Assembly (NCBI GenBank): GCA_021790375.1 | Contig: JAJYEB010000135.1 | Coordinates: forward strand, 1-5,762 | Direction of reading: 5' to 3' | Length of the DNA: 5,762 bases | Source of the DNA: Chloroflexota bacterium | GTDB taxonomy: Bacteria; Chloroflexota; Limnocylindria; Limnocylindrales; CSP1-4 | Shown here: piece by piece, positions 1 through 5,762 of the stretch | Layout: the number at the start of each line of letters is the position of its first letter | Numbering within the stretch: the first letter of the stretch is position 1 | Translations under genes and position numbers: made by a program | Notes under the pieces: generated by a model | What the model was told of the DNA's origin: nothing | What the model saw: only the letters and a program-made list of their open reading frames with translations | The model's database searches: none

Positions 1-740
1 CCTGCTGGCGCGCGCGACGCATCGGCCGCCGGTTCTCCGGCCACCTGCCGGACACCGTCGACGTCCAGCACGTACCCGATCCCCTGGAAGGTGGTGATCG
101 GACCCGGCTCGCCCGGTGCCGCACCGAGCTTGCGGCGCACCCGGCTGATCCAGACCCGCAGGTACTGCAGGTCGTCGCGGTACTCGGGCCCCCAGACCTT
201 GGTGAGGAGCTCGGTGTGGAGCACGACGCGCCCCGCGTTGGCGGCCAGGTGCTGGAGCAGCAGCCACTCCGTGCGCGACAGCGAGACCAGCTCGCCATTG
301 CGCGTGACGATCCGGCGCTCCAGGTCGATCTCGATGTCGCCCAGGCGCACCACGCCGGCGCCCGGTGAGCCGGCGGCGCGGCGCAGCACGGCGCGCACGC
401 GGGCGGCGAGCTCGTCCGGGTGGAACGGCTTCGCCACGTAGTCATCGGCACCGAGGTCGAGGCCCTTGGCCTTGTCCGCCGTCGAGCCCTTGGCGGTCAG
501 CAGGATCACGGGCACCGGCCGCCACTCGCGGAGCTGCCGCATGACCTCGATGCCGTCCAGATCCGGCATGACGATGTCCAGGAGCACGATGTCCGGCCGC
601 ACTTCCTCCGCCCTGCGCAGCGCCTCTTCGCCGCTGTTGGCGGTCACCACGCGGAATCCCTCGTCGTGCAGCGTCAGGGCCACGAGCTTGGTGATGCGGG
701 GCTCGTCGTCGGCGACGAGCACCAGCAACTGGTTGTTCAC
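1..740 (-). CDS. OmpR/KdpE-family response regulator (3' end beyond window)
   Basis: This is a DNA-binding response regulator, the output half of a two-component system, and acts in the cytoplasm. Reading from a GTG at 740-738, 246 complete codons are present with no stop before the window edge. The receiver domain (about residues 5-118) has every canonical residue: acidic pair D11/D12, phospho-acceptor D55 in 'LLDIVMPDLDG', T82 and K104 in 'KPF'. The winged-helix effector (about 130-226) has 'LSRTEWLLLQHLAANAGRV', a recognition-helix segment 'YLRVWISRVRRKLG' and the terminal hairpin 'GIGYVLD'. These match the KdpE/OmpR class; I do not claim the KdpE function. At least 20 residues of Ala/Pro-rich tail follow the effector, where most family members end. 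The start overlaps the stop of the kinase gene (GTGA, 737-740) and has a strong ribosome binding site, so translation is probably coupled. The true C-terminus is not visible. Confidence 0.95.
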   Translation of the reverse strand, partial: MNNQLLVLVADDEPRITKLVALTLHDEGFRVVTANSGEEALRRAEEVRPDIVLLDIVMPDLDGIEVMRQLREWRPVPVILLTAKGSTADKAKGLDLGADDYVAKPFHPDELAARVRAVLRRAAGSPGAGVVRLGDIEIDLERRIVTRNGELVSLSRTEWLLLQHLAANAGRVVLHTELLTKVWGPEYRDDLQYLRVWISRVRRKLGAAPGEPGPITTFQGIGYVLDVDGVRQVAGEPAADASRAPA

Positions 741-1954
741 GTTTCCTCCTCGGTGAAGGTCCGGAGAGCGAAGCCGAACTCGGACCCACCGCCGGTTCGC
801 GGCCGGGCCCATATGCGGCCGCCCATGGCTTCGACGAGGCGGCGGCAGACAAACAACCCGATTCCAGCGCCCCCGGTTATCCGGGAGGTGGTCTCCGAAC
901 GATAGAAGAGATCGAAGAGCCGGCCCGCCTCATCGGGCGGGAACCCGGGCCCCTCGTCGAGGACGCGGATCTCCACCCGGTCCGCGGCGGCGGCGAGCTC
1001 GAGCCGGACCGTGCTCCCCGGGGGACTGTACCTCGCCGCGTTCGTGAGCAGGTTCCTCGCGACCTGCTCCACGTAGGTGCGCTCTGCCCGCACCGTCGGG
1101 AGCCCGGCGGGGACGTCGACGTCGAAGTGCGTGGCCGGGTAGCGGATCCGCTCGAGGTCGATGACGTCCGGCAGGATGCGCTGCAGCAGCACCGGCTCAT
1201 CGCCGAGCGAGCCGGGCGCCACCCCGTCGAACCGGGCGAGCACGAGGAGGTCCTCGACCAGCCGGTACAGCCGCTCCGACTCGGCCGCGATATCCCGGTA
1301 GACCTCCCGGCGAACCGATGGGGTCAGGGAGCCCCCGGCGCCCCCGAGCACCTTGGATCCCGCGTAGATCGTCGTGACCGGCGTCCGCAGCTCGTGGGAC
1401 AGGACCCCGATGAACGCCTCCCGCGCCTGCCGCGATCGTCGCGCATCGCTCACATCCTGGACCAGCACGATGGTCGCCACCGCGGGGGCAGCCCCGGGCG
1501 TCGCGCCCTCCCCCATCACGGGGTGGGCCGTCAGCGACAGCCACTGCTCCTGCCCGTCGTGGTATCGCAGCTGCACGGGCCCCTGGCGCTGACACAGGCC
1601 CGGGACGGGCGCCTCACCGGCGGGGTCGTCCAGCCGCTCGAGCACCTGGCGCCAGTGTGCCAGCCCCTCGCCGAAGAGTGCCCTCGCCGCGGGGTTCGAG
1701 TGGGTGATCCGGCCGCCGGGCCCGCAGACCACGACGGCGTCGCCGACGGCCGCGATCATCGCGGCGAACGCGGCGGCGGCCTGCCCCGACGGCAGGGGCA
1801 CGGGGGCCGACCCGCCGGCGGGCAGCGCGTCGGCAGGCAGCGGATCGAGCACGGACGTGCCGGCGGACAGCGCGTCGGCCGGAACCGGGTGCACCCGGCC
1901 GGGACCCGCTGGAACGAGCGTGGTCGGCTCGGTGACCGGTGGCTGGGCACCCAT
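737..1954 (-). CDS. Soluble PAS-HisKA-HATPase sensor histidine kinase
   Basis: This is a 405-residue sensor kinase expected to autophosphorylate a histidine and pass the phosphate to the regulator encoded just downstream. Residues 1 to about 58 are Pro/Ala-rich, probably disordered, and hold a 15-residue repeat. A PAS-like domain follows (about 60-175, containing 'GDAVVVCGPGGRITHSNPAA'). The HisKA domain has H187 in 'SHELRTPVTTIYAG', with the E and T of the HExxT motif linked to phosphatase activity. The ATPase domain has the N box 'NLLTNAARYSPPG' (N305), G1 'DEGPGFP' (D333), F box 'LFDLFYRSE' and G2 'GGAGIGLFVC' (from 361). No transmembrane segment or signal peptide is seen, so it should sense a cytosolic cue. 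I chose the ATG at 1954 because protein-like sequence begins there. The frame is open back to 2191, but that stretch is Arg/Gly-rich and without domains. No good ribosome binding site precedes 1954, so the start is uncertain; a GTG at 2089 is an alternative. Confidence 0.92.
   Translation of the reverse strand: MGAQPPVTEPTTLVPAGPGRVHPVPADALSAGTSVLDPLPADALPAGGSAPVPLPSGQAAAAFAAMIAAVGDAVVVCGPGGRITHSNPAARALFGEGLAHWRQVLERLDDPAGEAPVPGLCQRQGPVQLRYHDGQEQWLSLTAHPVMGEGATPGAAPAVATIVLVQDVSDARRSRQAREAFIGVLSHELRTPVTTIYAGSKVLGGAGGSLTPSVRREVYRDIAAESERLYRLVEDLLVLARFDGVAPGSLGDEPVLLQRILPDVIDLERIRYPATHFDVDVPAGLPTVRAERTYVEQVARNLLTNAARYSPPGSTVRLELAAAADRVEIRVLDEGPGFPPDEAGRLFDLFYRSETTSRITGGAGIGLFVCRRLVEAMGGRIWARPRTGGGSEFGFALRTFTEEET
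745..751 (-). promoter_or_regulatory. Shine-Dalgarno sequence of the response regulator
   Basis: The minus strand reads GAGGAGG followed by AAAC and then the GTG start at 740. The site lies inside the last codons of the kinase gene. It is what decides the GTG start, since the frame has no nearby ATG, and it supports translational coupling of kinase and regulator. Confidence 0.8.
1793..1882 (-). repeat. Two tandem copies of an imperfect 45-bp in-frame repeat
   Basis: Two adjacent 45-bp units (1882-1838 and 1837-1793 on the minus strand) encode 'PADALSAGTSVLDPL' and 'PADALPAGGSAPVPL' in the N-terminal linker of the smaller kinase. The first half of each unit is most alike; both contain CGCGTCGGC on the plus strand. 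The period is exactly 15 codons, so gain or loss of a unit would keep the frame. It is probably a flexible tether of variable length, and no function is evident. Confidence 0.6.
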
Positions 1955-2060
1955 CAGCGGACCGTCGAGCCGGTTGCCGTGGCCAATCTTCCCCTCGCAG
2001 TCGTGCCCGGGCCGCCTGGCCGCCGTGCGACGGTTGGCACCGGGTCCGCGTCGTCCTGCC

Positions 2061-2079
2061 GGACCGGCGCGGCCGGACC
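2061..2079. repeat. Imperfect inverted repeat, possible operator
   Basis: GGACCGGC, a 3-base spacer GCG and GCCGGACC form an inverted repeat with 7 of 8 positions paired. CCGGACC also occurs as a direct repeat at 2059-2065 and 2073-2079, 14 bases apart. It lies about midway between the divergent starts and could be a regulator binding site. Short GC-only repeats like this arise often by chance at this base composition. Confidence 0.2.
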
Positions 2080-2185
2080 ATTCCGACACAACGCCCGTCC
2101 CAGCGTCGCCGAGCCCGGCTGCGATAACCGTTGCGAAACCCTTGCAGTCCCCGTGCGGCAGGCCGCGCCCGGCCTCGCTGCCGTC

Positions 2186-2194
2186 TGGCATACT
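2186..2194 (+). promoter_or_regulatory. Candidate extended -10 promoter element of the large kinase
   Basis: The sequence TGG-CATACT fits an extended -10 (TGn followed by a hexamer matching TATAAT at 4 of 6 positions). It sits 59 bases upstream of the ATG at 2254, implying a leader of about 50 bases. No recognisable -35 lies 16-18 bases upstream, which is tolerable for extended -10 promoters. It stands out because the surroundings are nearly all G and C. Confidence 0.35.
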
Positions 2195-2244
2195 CGGGCG
2201 CGGCGACCGCTGCCGTCGTGGCCGGGGGTCGGTACCGCACGTGC

Positions 2245-2249
2245 GAGGG
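2245..2249 (+). promoter_or_regulatory. Shine-Dalgarno sequence of the large kinase
   Basis: GAGGG lies 4 bases before the ATG at 2254. It supports that start over the earlier in-frame ATG at 2131, which lies upstream of the candidate promoter and would add 41 residues of Arg/Ala-rich sequence. Confidence 0.5.
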
Positions 2250-2253
2250 CTTC

Positions 2254-5208
2254 ATGCCGAGTCGGCCCTCATCCCCCGCGCCTGGTGACCACCTCGACGC
2301 GCCGTTCCTCGACGCGCCGTTCCTCGACGCGCCGATGGGGCTCGCGCTGCTCGATGCCGACGCGCGGTACGTGCGGGTGAACCGCGCGCTTGCCGAGATC
2401 GACGGCACGCCGGTTGCGGACCACCCGGGGCGTCGGCCGTGGGATCTCGTGGAGGACCTCGACCAGGCACTCCGCCCGGCCTGCGAGCGTGCCCTGGCCG
2501 GCGAGGATCCCGGCACCGACCTGGACATCCGGATCGGGACCGGACCCGTCTCCCGCCGGTGGCGGTGCCGCGTCCGCGCGGTGCGGGACGGCGGTGCCCT
2601 GGTCGGGCTCACCCTCGCGGTCGACGACGTCACGAACGCCATCCGCAGCCGGGAGGCGCTGGAGGAGGCGGCAGATGCGGCCAGGGAGACGAGCCAGGCG
2701 CTCGCGGCCCTGGTAGACGCGTCGCCCATCCCGATCATCGCCTACGACCTGGACGGGCGGGTGACGCAGTGGAGCGCGGCCGCCGAGCGCACCTTCGGAT
2801 GGACCGCGGACGAGGTGCTCGGCGCGCCGCCCCCGACGGTCCTGGAGGGCCGGCGGGACGAGTACATGGCGCAGCTCCGCGCCACGGCGCAGGGCCACGG
2901 GCTGCGGCGGTACGAGACGGAACGCTGCACCCGCGACGGCCGGGTGCTCGACACGCTGATCTCCACCGCGCCACTCCGCGATGCGTCGGGAGCGGTCCGC
3001 GGCACCCTCGCGCTCGTCGAGGACGACACCAGCCGGCGCCGCGCCGAGCGGCGGTCCCAGCATCTGCGTGCGCTGGCGGCCGCGCTCGCCGCGACCCTGG
3101 AGCCGGAGGAGGTCGCGCAGACGGTGCTCCGGCTCGGCCTGCCCGCCCTCGATGCCTCGCGGGGCATCGTGGCGAGCCTGGAAGGTGAGAGCCTCCGCGT
3201 GCTTGCCAGCGTGGCCGCCGGCGACGAGGGGCTCAGGGCGGGCTCGGTCCTCTCGCTGGATGCGGGACGGCCGCTGGCCTGGGTCGCGCGGAACGCGCGG
3301 CCGATCATGGGGGACGAGGAGGCGCTGCGGCGCGAGTACCCCGACCTGCTGCGGGACCTTGCCTTCGACTTCGGGGCGCTGGCCGTGCTGCCCCTGTCCG
3401 CCGACGACCGGCTCGTCGGCGTCATCGGGATCGCGTTTGCGGGCCCCCGGGCCTTCGCGCCGGGTGACCGGCAGTACCTCGACACGGTTGCGGGCACCTG
3501 CGCCCAGGCGCTCGACCGGGCCCGCCTGTACGCGTCGGAACGCGATGCCCATGCCTCTGCGGAGCGGGAGTCGCTGATCGCCACCGCCCTCGCGCGGGCC
3601 GCAGCCGCGCTCTCCGCCGCCGCGAGGCCCTCGGACGTGGTGCGCGCCATCCACGAGCACGTGCTGCCCGCGGCGGGCGCGCTGTTCGCGACACTGCGCG
3701 TCCTGGACGAATCCGGCACCGTGCTGGTCGCGCTGACCGACCCGGAGTTTTCCGATCCGGACCAGCTGGCGTCCTATCCGCTCGACTCCGACGCGCCGAT
3801 CGCGGAGGCGGTCCGCTCCGGCACGCCGGTGCTCCTGCGCAACCCCGCCGAGCGCGACGCGAGGTTTCCGGAACACGGCCGGCGGCTGGCGCAACGGGGC
3901 GCGGGAGCGCTTGCGGCCGTGCCGCTCACGGTCGGCGACCGGCGCATCGGCGGGCTCGCGCTCGCCTTCGAGCAGTCCCGCCCGTTCGACGGCATCGAGT
4001 TGCAGTCGATCCAGGTGCTCGCCGACACGTGCGCGCAGGCCCTCGACCGCGCCCGCCTGTACGAGGCCGCGCGCACGGCCGAGCGGACCCTCGCCGAGGT
4101 CGTGCGACAGATGCCCATCGGCGTGATCCTCGCGGAGGCACCCTCCGGCCGCATCGTCTTCGGAAACGCCGAGGCCCAGCGGATCTGGCCGGTCCTGCCC
4201 ACCACGGCCCTCGATGAGACCGCCTCGTGGTCGGTGTTCCACCTGGACGGCCGGCGGTACACGCCCGACGAGTGGCCCATGGCGCGCGCCCTCCTCCACG
4301 GCGAGACGGTTGTCGACGAGGAGCTCGAGATCCGCCGCCCCGACGGATCGCGGGCGATCATCTCGCTCAACGCGGGACCCGTCAGGGACGAGATGGGGGG
4401 GATCCGGGCGGGGGTGGCGACGTTCACCGACGTGGGCGAGCGCAAGCGCGCGGAGGCGATCCGCGATGCGTTCAACGGGGTGATCGGCCACGAGCTGCGG
4501 ACGCCGGTCACCTCCATCTACGGGGGTGCCCAGCTCCTGCTTCGACCCGAGCGCCGGCTGGACGCCGCCACCCGCAACGCCGTCCTGGAGGACATCGCCG
4601 TCGAGGCCGAGCGCCTGAACCGCCTGGTCGAGAACACGCTGGTGCTCGCCCGCGCCGAGCGGGGGACGGTCGTCGGGGGACGCGAACCGCTGCTCCTCCA
4701 GCACCTGCTCGCGAGGATCGTCGCTTCCGAGCGGGCGGCCCGGCCCGACGTGCGCATGGAGCTGGCAGTGGCCCCGCGCCTGCCGGCCGTCGTCGGCGAC
4801 GAGGGGTACGTCGAACAGATCGTGCGCAACCTGCTCTCGAACGCGGCCAAGTACGGACCCTCCGACGGGGTCGTCACGGTGACTGCCGAACAGTCCGGCG
4901 ACGAGGTGCTGGTGCGGGTGCTGGACCAGGGCCCCGGGATCGGCGACGAGGACGTCGAGGCGCTCTTCGCGCTGTTCTACCGCTCGCCGCGGACGGTCGG
5001 CGTCGCCAGCGGAGCCGGGATCGGGCTGTTCGTGGTGCGGCACCTCGCCCAGGCAATGGGGGGCCGCACCTGGGCCTCGCAGCGCCCCGAGGGTGGGGCC
5101 GAGTTCGGCTTCGCGCTGCGGGTGGTCGAGGAGGACGAGGCGCCGGCCGACCCGGCGCGCGCCCCTAGCGCGCCTCCCGGACTGCGGCCGCCTCGTCGTC
5201 GTCGGTGA
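2254..5208 (+). CDS. Large soluble PAS-PAS-GAF-GAF-PAS sensor histidine kinase
   Basis: This is a 984-residue multi-sensor histidine kinase. Domains in order: PAS1 (about 28-137), PAS2 (about 151-265, with 'WSAAAERTFGWTADEVLG'), GAF1 (about 270-430), GAF2 (about 440-610), PAS3 (about 616-735), HisKA with H746 in 'GHELRTPVTSIYGG', and an ATPase domain. The ATPase has N box 'NLLSNAAKYGP' (N863), G1 'DQGPGIG' (D891), F box 'LFALFYRS' and G2 'GAGIGLFVV' (from G920). The kinase core is complete and looks active. The two GAFs end alike ('CAQALDRARLY') and are probably an internal duplication. No transmembrane helices are seen, and the GAFs lack a recognisable bilin-binding motif, so the ligands are unknown small molecules or redox cues. 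There is no attached receiver and no regulator directly downstream. The core closely resembles the divergent smaller kinase. The C-terminal tail is Pro/Arg-rich, ends in four arginines, and lies antisense to the convergent gene's end. Confidence 0.93.
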   Translation: MPSRPSSPAPGDHLDAPFLDAPFLDAPMGLALLDADARYVRVNRALAEIDGTPVADHPGRRPWDLVEDLDQALRPACERALAGEDPGTDLDIRIGTGPVSRRWRCRVRAVRDGGALVGLTLAVDDVTNAIRSREALEEAADAARETSQALAALVDASPIPIIAYDLDGRVTQWSAAAERTFGWTADEVLGAPPPTVLEGRRDEYMAQLRATAQGHGLRRYETERCTRDGRVLDTLISTAPLRDASGAVRGTLALVEDDTSRRRAERRSQHLRALAAALAATLEPEEVAQTVLRLGLPALDASRGIVASLEGESLRVLASVAAGDEGLRAGSVLSLDAGRPLAWVARNARPIMGDEEALRREYPDLLRDLAFDFGALAVLPLSADDRLVGVIGIAFAGPRAFAPGDRQYLDTVAGTCAQALDRARLYASERDAHASAERESLIATALARAAAALSAAARPSDVVRAIHEHVLPAAGALFATLRVLDESGTVLVALTDPEFSDPDQLASYPLDSDAPIAEAVRSGTPVLLRNPAERDARFPEHGRRLAQRGAGALAAVPLTVGDRRIGGLALAFEQSRPFDGIELQSIQVLADTCAQALDRARLYEAARTAERTLAEVVRQMPIGVILAEAPSGRIVFGNAEAQRIWPVLPTTALDETASWSVFHLDGRRYTPDEWPMARALLHGETVVDEELEIRRPDGSRAIISLNAGPVRDEMGGIRAGVATFTDVGERKRAEAIRDAFNGVIGHELRTPVTSIYGGAQLLLRPERRLDAATRNAVLEDIAVEAERLNRLVENTLVLARAERGTVVGGREPLLLQHLLARIVASERAARPDVRMELAVAPRLPAVVGDEGYVEQIVRNLLSNAAKYGPSDGVVTVTAEQSGDEVLVRVLDQGPGIGDEDVEALFALFYRSPRTVGVASGAGIGLFVVRHLAQAMGGRTWASQRPEGGAEFGFALRVVEEDEAPADPARAPSAPPGLRPPRRRR
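2293..2334 (+). repeat. 15-bp in-frame tandem repeat, 2.8 copies
   Basis: CTCGACGCGCCGTTC is present at 2293-2307 and 2308-2322, and its first 12 bases again at 2323-2334, all identical. It encodes LDAPF-LDAPF-LDAP (residues 14-27) immediately before PAS1. Perfect identity points to recent slippage or strong constraint. The unit is five codons, so copy-number change would keep the frame. Confidence 0.9.
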
Positions 5209-5677
5209 GCGCCTGAAGCTCGGCGCTCACCTCGCGCAGCCACTCGCGGAAGCCCAGCAGCAGGGGAATCGCGCCGGCGACCACGCTCCAGAGCCCGAAG
5301 ATCAGCCCCAGCGCCATCATCGCGACTCCCACCCCGATCAGCAGGGGCGCGAGGCTCGCACCGGGGATCCGGCCGGCCTCGTCCTCGAACGGGCGTTCCT
5401 CGCCGGGCCGCTCGGAGGTGTCCACGAGCTCGCGGATCCGGCCCACGGCACCACCGCCGGCGCCGGGCGCGACTCCCTGTTCGCCGCGGGACCCCGCCGG
5501 TCGCGCCCCGCGGCCCGGCTGGCCGCGACGGAGCATGGAGAACAGCGTGAACGACGCGACGGCGAACCCGCCGAGCAGCACGGTGCCGATGTAGTCGTAG
5601 CTGATGAACCAGTAGGCGATCGACACGACGACGGCGAAGAGGCAGCTTCGGATGAAGAGCCGGATCTCCTCGGGCAT
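5165..5677 (-). CDS. Four-helix membrane protein, cytochrome c oxidase subunit IV-like
   Basis: This is a 170-residue integral membrane protein with an ATG at 5677 and a TAG at 5167-5165. Hydrophobic segments lie at about 8-26 ('FIRSCLFAVVVSIAYWF'), 29-49 ('YIGTVLLGGFAVASFTLFSM'), 107-128 ('APLLIGVGVAMMALGLIFG') and 129-146 ('LWSVVAGAIPLLLGF'). An arginine-rich loop joins helices 2 and 3, giving an N-in, C-in topology under the positive-inside rule. The helix-pair, loop, helix-pair layout resembles the small subunit IV (CtaF type) of high-GC aa3 oxidases, which helps assemble or stabilise the oxidase. The loop of about 57 residues, Gly/Arg-rich then acidic, makes it somewhat longer than the usual 130-140 residues. 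The acidic tail 'TDDDEAAAVREAR' overlaps the convergent kinase gene. A perfect GGAGG precedes the start, and the preceding gene's stop is only 3 bases away, so it is in an operon with it. The family assignment rests on pattern and remains tentative; it could be another small membrane protein. Confidence 0.85.
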   Translation of the reverse strand: MPEEIRLFIRSCLFAVVVSIAYWFISYDYIGTVLLGGFAVASFTLFSMLRRGQPGRGARPAGSRGEQGVAPGAGGGAVGRIRELVDTSERPGEERPFEDEAGRIPGASLAPLLIGVGVAMMALGLIFGLWSVVAGAIPLLLGFREWLREVSAELQALTDDDEAAAVREAR

Positions 5678-5680
5678 CCT

Positions 5681-5762
5681 CTAGCCTCCGCCCGGTCCCG
5701 GCACCGGGCCCGTCCCCGGGCTGCGCGCCGGTAAGCCGGCCCCACCCGCTGCCGCGGCCCCG
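5681..5762 (-). CDS. C-terminal tail of an upstream operon gene (partial)
   Basis: The minus-strand frame ending at the TAG at 5683-5681 is open to the window edge. It reads as a low-complexity Gly/Ala/Pro tail ending 'LPARSPGTGPVPGPGGG'. The stop lies 3 bases before the ATG of the membrane-protein gene, typical of operon spacing. If that neighbour is oxidase subunit IV, the upstream gene could be subunit I (ctaD), since in Streptomyces-like operons subunit IV follows subunit I. Only about 26 residues are visible and they contain no domain, so both the coding call and the product are inference. The other two frames are open here too. Confidence 0.4.
   Translation of the reverse strand, partial: GAAAAGGAGLPARSPGTGPVPGPGGG
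5685..5689 (-). promoter_or_regulatory. Shine-Dalgarno sequence of the four-helix membrane protein
   Basis: GGAGG on the minus strand lies 7 bases before the ATG at 5677, at ideal spacing. It falls within the last codons of the upstream frame and spans toward its TAG, consistent with coupled translation in one operon. It fixes the start at 5677. Confidence 0.75.

Larger units (their letters stand above)
1955..2253. other. Divergent intergenic region between the two kinase genes
   Basis: These 299 bases separate the start codons of the two divergently transcribed kinases and must hold promoters for both if the chosen starts are right. Visible elements are a candidate extended -10 for the rightward gene near 2186-2194, an imperfect inverted repeat at 2061-2079, and a locally AT-richer patch at about 2121-2146 (it includes GATAACCGTTGCGAAA). 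A purine-rich GAGGGGAAG lies on the minus strand at 1996-1988. I could not find a convincing -35/-10 pair for the leftward gene. The frames across the region are open but Arg/Gly/Pro-rich, as expected of non-coding GC-rich DNA. Confidence 0.6.

Noticed and set aside
2155..2183. A stem-loop made by GCGGCAGGCC and GGCCTCGCTGCCG, as a terminator or riboregulator.
   Set aside because: It needs a bulge, has no U-run, and such pairing is common by chance in DNA this GC-rich.
2131..2253. An N-terminal extension of the large kinase to the ATG at 2131.
   Set aside because: The extra 41 residues are Arg/Ala-rich with no domain, lie across the candidate -10 element, and lack a ribosome binding site. 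The ATG at 2254 has GAGGG at workable spacing.
1127..2380. A 417-codon plus-strand open frame antisense to the smaller kinase.
   Set aside because: It is a low-complexity shadow frame, rich in Arg, Gly and His. It runs opposite a kinase with all catalytic motifs intact and into the start of the large kinase in another frame.
3061..4080. Phytochrome-like photoreceptor GAF domains.
   Set aside because: I see neither a bilin-binding cysteine in its usual context nor a PxSDIP-type motif, so photoreception is not supported.
2269..5043. A 924-codon open frame antisense to the large kinase.
   Set aside because: Its product is rich in Arg, Gly, Asp and His with no recognisable domain. Long antisense open frames are expected opposite GC-rich genes with strong third-position bias, and the plus-strand kinase explains the region fully.
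5093..5734. A 213-codon plus-strand open frame over the membrane-protein gene.
   Set aside because: It has no domain and is rich in Arg, Ala and Glu. The minus-strand gene has a perfect ribosome binding site and clear membrane helices.

Overview
The window is very GC-rich, with third codon positions almost all G or C, and it carries only protein-coding genes. I see no tRNA, rRNA, CRISPR array, insertion sequence or phage gene. Codon use, the style of the histidine kinases (soluble, PAS/GAF-rich, with an 'FYRS...GAGIGLFV' ATPase lid) and a four-helix subunit-IV-like membrane protein suggest a high-GC Gram-positive-type lineage. Chloroflexota (Limnocylindria/Ellin6529-like) or Actinomycetota would fit. 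This placement is inference from style only.

Layout. (1) Positions 1-740, minus strand: an OmpR/KdpE-type response regulator whose 3' end lies beyond the left edge. (2) Positions 737-1954, minus strand: a soluble PAS-HisKA-HATPase histidine kinase directly upstream of the regulator and overlapping it by 4 bp (GTGA), so the two form a kinase-regulator operon. (3) Positions 1955-2253: a divergent intergenic region of about 0.3 kb, with a candidate extended -10 for the rightward gene. (4) Positions 2254-5208, plus strand: a 984-residue soluble sensor kinase, PAS-PAS-GAF-GAF-PAS-HisKA-HATPase, with no regulator of its own in view. (5) Positions 5165-5677, minus strand: a four-helix membrane protein resembling cytochrome c oxidase subunit IV (CtaF type). 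It overlaps the large kinase tail-to-tail by 44 bp. (6) Positions 5681-5762, minus strand: the Gly/Ala/Pro-rich C-terminal tail of an upstream gene in the same operon, possibly oxidase subunit I.

How the parts may work together. The smaller kinase should phosphorylate Asp55 of the regulator. The larger kinase has a very similar catalytic core (HELRTPVT, GAGIGLFV, AMGGR.WA and EFGFALR are shared) and is divergently transcribed from the same intergenic region. It may be a paralogue that feeds a second set of cytosolic signals into the same regulator; that is inference. The neighbouring oxidase-like operon raises, but does not establish, a link to respiration or redox state. Overall this is a fairly ordinary signalling locus. 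Its most interesting points are the paired related kinases, the convergent coding overlap, and in-frame tandem repeats near the N-termini of both kinases.
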